DNA from: Archangiaceae bacterium
GTDB lineage: Bacteria; Myxococcota; Myxococcia; Myxococcales; Myxococcaceae
DNA length: 10,240 nt
Assembly: GCA_023248915.1 (NCBI GenBank)
Contig: JAHFDQ010000182.1
Coordinates: 1-10,240, forward strand
Direction: 5' to 3'
The position numbers were made by a program, and so were the translations under genes. The notes under the pieces were generated by a model. It saw only the letters and a program-made list of their open reading frames with translations, ran no database searches and had not been told where the DNA came from. Of the stretch, positions 6,357-10,240 are shown piece after piece (position 1 is the stretch's first letter; every line of letters starts with the position of its first letter).

Positions 6357-8057
6357 ATGAAGGGTGCAGGGCCATCGAGGGCTGCCGTGCGGACGTGGGC
6401 GGGCGCCCTGTCCTGCTTGGCGCTCGCATGCTCCGGCGAGTCGGACCTGCTCGTCCGGGTCGTCGCCGGGGACGAAGTGGCGCAGGGGCTGACCGCCCTC
6501 GAGATCGAGGGTTTCCAGGACGGTGGTTTCTCCCGCGCCAAGCGCTTCGAGCTGGACGGCCGGACGCTCCCGCAGACCGTCCTGTTCGTGTCTCGCGGAG
6601 CCACCACCGGAAACGTGTCCGTCCGGGTCAGGGGCATGAGGGGCGATTGCGTCGCGGCGGCGGGTTCAGGTGCGGGAGTGGCCGCTCGAGGCCAACCGAC
6701 GCCGGAAGTCGAGGTCGAGCTGGTCGGGCCGTGCGAAGTCGACGGCGGCGCCTGCGAATGCGAACCCTCGGCCTGTCCGGAGGCGCGGGCGGCCTGCGCC
6801 TCGGTCGCGAGCAACTGCCCAGACCCGCCCGACGGTGGGCCCTGCGTAGACTCCGGAGTCACGGGCGACGCGGGAATGGATGCGGGACCGGACGCGGGAG
6901 AGCCGGACGGCGGTCCCGACGGTGGATCCGCCGTTGACGCGGGTGACACCGTCGATGCGGGCGGAGACACCGGTTCCGATGATGGGGGGGCGGGCGACGG
7001 CGGCGGGGCGGACGCGGGCGGGGCGTGTGACGGGGGCGCGTGCCCGGCCGTCGAGACGTGCACCAACAATCTGGACGACGACGGCGACGGGTTGGCGGAC
7101 TGCGAGGATTCCGACTGCATCGCGTTTACTTGCTTGCGCGTGATCAACTCGGGGTGGTCCGGCCCGCTGCGAATACGCAGGCAGCTATGGGGTGTGCCCG
7201 ACCCCATCAAAGAACCGTGCCCCGACGGCGGCGACCCCGTCCGGTACTTCGAGGACCCCGTGGGCACCGCTGTGTGCACGGCCTGCGCGTGCGGCCCGAT
7301 GAGCGGCGCCGCCTGTGGTCCGGCTGGGGTGTCGTGCGTCACCCAAGACCTGAGCTGCGGTGGTGCCACCGATTGGACCAGCTACTTCGCGAGCAGCCTC
7401 TGCCTGCCGAATCTCGACGCGCCGGCCAACGGCCAAGTGTCGTGCACGGTGGGCGCTACCCCGGTCGCTTTGGGCTCGTGCGTCCCGTCGGGGGGAACGT
7501 TGAACCCGCCGAAGCCGTTTGGGCGCGTCATCGATGCCTGCCCGGACGACAAGATCGGCGGCGGTTGCGGGCCCTTCGGCTTCGGGACCTATGCCTGCGT
7601 CAACAGGAAGAGCGAGAGCGCCGACCGGCTGTCTTGCGTCTTCAAGTCGGGGACTGGCTCTTGCCCGGCCGATTGGCCCTACAAGCTGGTGCCGTTGCCC
7701 TACACCGATGGCACCGACTCGCGAAGCTGCACGCCCTGCGCGTGCACGGCGACGCCGGACAGCGTCACCTGCTCGAATCCCAGCAGCGACTGCCCCGGTT
7801 CGTCAGACTGCTACGTGCTGCATGCTCAGACTGCCGACTGCTCCGACGTGGCAGTTCCGCGCCAGGTGTTCACAAGCGCTGCCTGCACCCCCTACGACTT
7901 GCCCGACCCCGCGCCCGGCGCCACCTGGTCGCTCGAGCGCCTGGCCGCGGCCCCCGCGGGCGGTGGGTGCGACCCGAGCGGGGGAAACGCGTTCGGAACC
8001 GTGACCACGCTGGGCACGCACACGGTCACCTTCTGCTGCCGCCCTCCGCCGCCCTGA
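6357..8057 (+). CDS. Cys-rich surface lipoprotein with Asp/Ala/Gly linker and MopE-like motif, function unknown
   Basis: The 566-residue product starts with a basic N-terminus, a short hydrophobic stretch and ALSCLALAC; Cys25 (or Cys20) is the likely lipid-bearing residue, so the protein should be a lipoprotein of the cell envelope. Residues of about 29-125 look like a β-rich domain. A Cys-rich patch (126-163) leads to a disordered linker of Asp, Ala and Gly (165-228), then C235-TNNLDDDGDGLADC with Cys254. That DDDGDG motif is shared with MopE-like and many myxobacterial surface proteins and could bind calcium. The remaining 300 residues hold many Cys in two related halves, consistent with a disulfide-bonded outer domain. 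It stands alone: upstream is a pseudogene on the other strand, downstream a convergent kinase. I do not recognise the family, and no catalytic motif is visible. It may be an adhesive or structural surface protein, but that is a guess. Confidence 0.88.
   Translation: MKGAGPSRAAVRTWAGALSCLALACSGESDLLVRVVAGDEVAQGLTALEIEGFQDGGFSRAKRFELDGRTLPQTVLFVSRGATTGNVSVRVRGMRGDCVAAAGSGAGVAARGQPTPEVEVELVGPCEVDGGACECEPSACPEARAACASVASNCPDPPDGGPCVDSGVTGDAGMDAGPDAGEPDGGPDGGSAVDAGDTVDAGGDTGSDDGGAGDGGGADAGGACDGGACPAVETCTNNLDDDGDGLADCEDSDCIAFTCLRVINSGWSGPLRIRRQLWGVPDPIKEPCPDGGDPVRYFEDPVGTAVCTACACGPMSGAACGPAGVSCVTQDLSCGGATDWTSYFASSLCLPNLDAPANGQVSCTVGATPVALGSCVPSGGTLNPPKPFGRVIDACPDDKIGGGCGPFGFGTYACVNRKSESADRLSCVFKSGTGSCPADWPYKLVPLPYTDGTDSRSCTPCACTATPDSVTCSNPSSDCPGSSDCYVLHAQTADCSDVAVPRQVFTSAACTPYDLPDPAPGATWSLERLAAAPAGGGCDPSGGNAFGTVTTLGTHTVTFCCRPPPP
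6849..7040 (+). repeat. Low-complexity Asp/Ala/Gly-coding tract
   Basis: Residues 165-228 of the lipoprotein are built almost only from Asp, Gly and Ala (DAGMDAGPDAG, PDGGPDGG). The DNA repeats GACGCGGG-like units and includes a run of seven G at 6984-6990, a likely site of replication slippage. It probably acts as an acidic, flexible spacer lifting the outer domain from the membrane. Confidence 0.8.
7215..8039 (+). repeat. Internal duplication of a Cys-rich domain in the lipoprotein
   Basis: Two diverged copies can be aligned by eye. Copy 1 (from residue 287) has CTACACGPMSGAAC followed by CVPSGG and FG; copy 2 (from residue 436) has CTPCACTATPDSVTC followed by CDPSGG and FG in the same order. 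Both open with Cys-Pro and end after a CxPSGG turn. Spacing between landmarks is similar, so a tandem duplication of a unit of about 110-125 residues is likely. Confidence 0.5.
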
Positions 8058-8089
8058 AGGGGCTCGGCCACCCTCCGCGTCAGGGCGGC
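8048..8089. terminator. Possible bidirectional terminator between convergent genes
   Basis: A perfect 10-bp inverted repeat, GCCGCCCTGA at 8048-8057 and TCAGGGCGGC at 8080-8089, brackets 22 bases, with a further inner pairing of AGGG (8058-8061) with CCCT (8071-8074). Each arm contains the final codons and TGA stop of one gene. There is no T tract, so if it works it is not a classical intrinsic terminator; it may instead stabilise both mRNA ends. Confidence 0.4.
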
Positions 8090-9888
8090 CGGGCGATTCG
8101 CTCGAAACGTGCCGTTTCCTTTCCGGCCTTCACGGTCAGCTTCACCACTCGTCGCACTCCGAGCGCCTTGTTCTCGAGCAAGAGCTGGTGCACCCCCTCG
8201 GGCAGCTCGACCCGCAGAGGGGTAGGCCCCAGGAGCTTCCCTTTCTCGCTCACGTGCGTCCAAGGGTAGGAGTCCAGCATCAGCCAACCCGTTGCCTTCG
8301 AGGACGAGCTGCGCGCCACCAGTGCGGGCCCGATCGCGCCGGCCGGGTGCCGGACGGGTTCGGCGTCGCCTCGACCCGCGTCCGCCGAAGGCTGCGGGGA
8401 AGCGGGCGAGGGCGCAGGCGTCGGGTCGGCCGTCGGCGCAGGCTCGACCCGGCGCGGTTCTTCGAGGTTGGCGCTGAGAGCGGGGCGGGCGGCCTGGTCG
8501 TCCGCGGGCCGCGCCACCGGAACCGGTCGCGCCCCTTCGGGAGGGTTTGCCTGCGTCCCGACCCGGTTCGACACGCCCCACGCGACGGCTGCCACCAGCG
8601 CGAGCGCGCCGACGCCGGCGCCAGCAACCTGAAGCGCTCGCCGCTGCCCGGCACTGGCTACGACGTGAGTCGGCGCCGCCCGCACCACCCCGACCTCCCG
8701 GGTGAAGCTCGGCTCCGAGCCCAGGGTGGTCGCCGGCGAATCCGGTGCGCCCGCCGCGCCGACCGGACGGTCGGACCGGGTCTCGAGGCTGGTAGATTCC
8801 GAGGCGCGGACCTCTTCGGACTCGGGGCCGGTTCGAGTCCGTTCGATGAGCTGGGCCACCTCCTTGGCGTCGACCTGCGTCGCGACCGCGGTGGCCAGTG
8901 GCATCTTCTCGGGAAACAGCCCGCGCACCAGCTCGCCGAGCGGGCGCGCCGCCGGAAACAGCCCTTCGGCCGCGGCGAACCGTTCGAGGTCCGCCGCCAT
9001 CTCGCTCGCGGTGGCGTACCGGGCGTCGACCGAGCGAGCCATCGCTTTCAGGATGACGCGTTCGAGCTCGGCCGGCACCTCGGGCCGAACTTCGCGCGGC
9101 GCCGGAAAGCGCGCCTCGGTCATTTCGCGCATTCGTTCGACGAGTGGCCCTGAACCGACGTCGAACGCGGGCCGGCCGACCGCGAGCGCATAGAGCACCG
9201 CGCCGGAAGCGTACAGGTCGGCGCGAAGGTCGACGGTGGACCCTGACTTGTACTGTTCGGGCGCCATGAACCCGTGCTTGCCCTTGATGATGCCCGCCGA
9301 GGTCTGGTGGTTTCGGGTCGCGGCTCGGGCAATGCCGAAGTCGAGCAGCTTCACTCCCCCGTGGTAGGTGATCATCACGTTCGACGGGCTCACGTCCCGG
9401 TGAACGATGCGCAAGGCGCGTCCTTCGTCATCGGTGAGGCCGTGGGCGTAGCCGAGCGCTTCGAGCAGCTCGAGCAGGACGCGCAGGGTGCACTGCATCG
9501 GAACCGGTGTCTTCCGGCTCTCGGCCCGGCGAAGGACGGCCAGCAGCGACTCGCCCGCCACGTACTCCATGGCGATGAAGTACTCGCCTTCTTCTTCGCC
9601 CAGGTCGAACGTCTGCGCGATGTTCGGGTGCGAAAGCCGGGCCGCGAGGCGCGCCTCGTCGAGAAACATCTCGACGAACTGCGGGTCGGTGGCGAGCTGG
9701 GGCAGCACGTGCTTCAGGACGACCGGCTTCTGGAAACCCGCCGCGGCTTCGAGCTTCGCGAGGAAGACCTCGGCCATTCCACCCACCGCCAGTCGGCGCA
9801 GCAGCAGGTACTTGCCGAAGGACTGACCGCTGGCGGTCTCGATCGCGCGCTGATTGCTCGGAAGCTCGGACATGCTCGCAGGCGCCAA
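8080..9888 (-). CDS. Membrane Ser/Thr protein kinase with C-terminal PEGA-like domain
   Basis: This 602-residue Hanks-type kinase has its catalytic domain at about 27-305: Gly-rich loop LAVGGMAEVFLAK (first Gly replaced by Ala, as often in myxobacterial kinases), Lys59, Glu78 in the αC region, HRD (163-165) with Asn170, DFG (183-185) and APE (209-211). All catalytic residues are present, so it should be active. A linker rich in Ser, Thr, Glu and Pro leads to one membrane helix (about 419-440), then a Pro/Ala-rich spacer and a terminal region (about 533-597) with GWLMLDSYPWTHV and GPTPLRVELPEGVHQLLLEN. That is the pattern of a PEGA domain, a small extracytoplasmic β-fold thought to bind surface components. 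The TTG start at 9888 is preferred because GGGAG (9898-9894) lies 5 bases upstream; the ATG at 9873 lacks a close ribosome site but is possible. The gene converges on the lipoprotein and diverges from the secreted TPR gene. Confidence 0.93.
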   Translation of the reverse strand: MAPASMSELPSNQRAIETASGQSFGKYLLLRRLAVGGMAEVFLAKLEAAAGFQKPVVLKHVLPQLATDPQFVEMFLDEARLAARLSHPNIAQTFDLGEEEGEYFIAMEYVAGESLLAVLRRAESRKTPVPMQCTLRVLLELLEALGYAHGLTDDEGRALRIVHRDVSPSNVMITYHGGVKLLDFGIARAATRNHQTSAGIIKGKHGFMAPEQYKSGSTVDLRADLYASGAVLYALAVGRPAFDVGSGPLVERMREMTEARFPAPREVRPEVPAELERVILKAMARSVDARYATASEMAADLERFAAAEGLFPAARPLGELVRGLFPEKMPLATAVATQVDAKEVAQLIERTRTGPESEEVRASESTSLETRSDRPVGAAGAPDSPATTLGSEPSFTREVGVVRAAPTHVVASAGQRRALQVAGAGVGALALVAAVAWGVSNRVGTQANPPEGARPVPVARPADDQAARPALSANLEEPRRVEPAPTADPTPAPSPASPQPSADAGRGDAEPVRHPAGAIGPALVARSSSSKATGWLMLDSYPWTHVSEKGKLLGPTPLRVELPEGVHQLLLENKALGVRRVVKLTVKAGKETARFERIARPP

Positions 9889-9926
9889 GCGTACTCCCGT
9901 TGCTGGTATGGTGCGCGGAGCTCTCG
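9889..9926. promoter_or_regulatory. Shared 38-base divergent start region
   Basis: Only 38 bases separate the kinase start (minus) from the secreted TPR-like gene (plus). Each direction has its own ribosome site: GGGAG at 9898-9894 for the kinase, and CGGAG at 9916-9920 with 6 bases to the ATG at 9927. The gap is too short for two non-overlapping promoters, so promoter elements must overlap or lie inside the opposite gene. I see no convincing -35/-10 pair. Confidence 0.45.
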
Positions 9927-10240
9927 ATGCTTCCCCGTCCCCTGCCCGTGCGGTTCATGCTCGCAGGCGTCGCGTTGGTCTTCGCGTCTGCCGCGGGTGC
10001 CACCCCGCCGCGCTCGTGCCCCGCGGCGGCGGCGGCGGTCGCGCGGTCCCGCTACGAGTCGCTCGACGTCGCGGGGGTCATCGACACCACGTCCGACCTC
10101 GACGCGTGCCCGGACGGCACCGCGGCCGAGCTGGCCGAGGCTCTTCGTTGGCGCGCCCAGGCGCTCATGACCAAGGGGAACATGGCCGCGGCGGAAGAGG
10201 CGTTCGCCCGGATTGAGACCCTCGTCCCCGGGTACGTGCT
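9927..10240 (+). CDS. Secreted TPR-like protein, N-terminal part (3' end outside window)
   Basis: The reading frame from the ATG at 9927 stays open to the window edge (104 complete codons). It starts with a signal peptide: Arg4 and Arg9, a hydrophobic core (about 10-22) and a likely cleavage after ASAAGA (Ala25). The mature part has two Cys (CPAAAAVARSRYESLD and LDACPDG), and then a helix pair LAEALRWRAQALMTKGN / MAAAEEAFARIETLVPGY with the spacing of one TPR unit. From memory, myxobacteria have many periplasmic proteins of this shape, with TPR-like repeats and sometimes PEGA domains, encoded near Ser/Thr kinases. The ribosome site CGGAG 6 bases upstream supports this start. It could be a partner of the divergent kinase, whose outer domain would sit in the same compartment; that is inference from position only. 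Confidence 0.75.
   Translation, partial: MLPRPLPVRFMLAGVALVFASAAGATPPRSCPAAAAAVARSRYESLDVAGVIDTTSDLDACPDGTAAELAEALRWRAQALMTKGNMAAAEEAFARIETLVPGYV

Noticed and set aside
6984..6990. Seven-G tract in the lipoprotein linker as a frameshift
   Set aside because: The frame continues correctly on both sides with the same Asp/Gly/Ala pattern and into the Cys-rich domain, so the gene is intact.
6107..7369. Long open frame on the minus strand (420 codons) opposite the lipoprotein
   Set aside because: Its composition is Pro/Ser/Ala-rich, as expected from the antisense of Asp/Gly/Ala codons, and it lies opposite a well-supported lipoprotein gene with a ribosome site. It is a GC-driven shadow.
1..10240. 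CRISPR arrays, tRNA or rRNA genes, transposases, toxin-antitoxin pairs
   Set aside because: I looked on both strands and saw no direct-repeat array, cloverleaf, transposase motif or small paired genes.

Overview
The window is very GC-rich DNA with the gene style of a myxobacterium (Myxococcota). The taxonomic clues are two eukaryote-like Ser/Thr protein kinases (one with TPRs, one with a PEGA-type end), a lipoprotein with an Asp/Ala/Gly-rich linker and a MopE-like NNLDDDGDGLADC motif, and a decayed gene end that still encodes a MYXO-CTERM-like sorting signal (Cys-Gly-Cys, hydrophobic stretch, Arg cluster). GTG and TTG starts and tight gene packing are also typical. I cannot name the species.

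Layout. Positions 1-2765 (+) form a compact operon. It holds the 3' part of a multi-pass membrane protein, probably the C-terminal part of a family 39 (PMT/ArnT-like) glycosyltransferase, then an ABC ATPase 3 bases later, then an ABC-2 permease whose start overlaps the ATPase stop by 4 bases. After 42 bases comes a 984-residue receptor-like kinase (2808-5762, +) with a cytoplasmic zinc-finger-like N-terminus, a complete kinase domain, one membrane helix and a long TPR tail. Positions 5763-6356 hold no intact gene, but the minus strand carries a pseudogene remnant of a MYXO-CTERM protein (about 6249 down to 5842). A Cys-rich lipoprotein follows (6357-8057, +), convergent with a second kinase (9888-8080, -). 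The two stop codons lie in the arms of a 10-bp inverted repeat. Divergent from that kinase, with only 38 bases between the starts, is a secreted TPR-like protein (9927 to the window edge, +).

How the genes work together. The ATPase and permease should form one exporter of the NatAB type. Its substrate cannot be read from the sequence, though the membrane-protein neighbour hints at an envelope role. The two kinases are probably membrane-spanning signalling proteins with different outer domains, TPR in one and PEGA in the other. The lipoprotein, the lost MYXO-CTERM protein and the secreted TPR protein add a cell-surface theme. I see no CRISPR array, rRNA, tRNA, insertion sequence or phage gene. 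The region looks like ordinary myxobacterial chromosome with some unusual details rather than a defence or mobile island.
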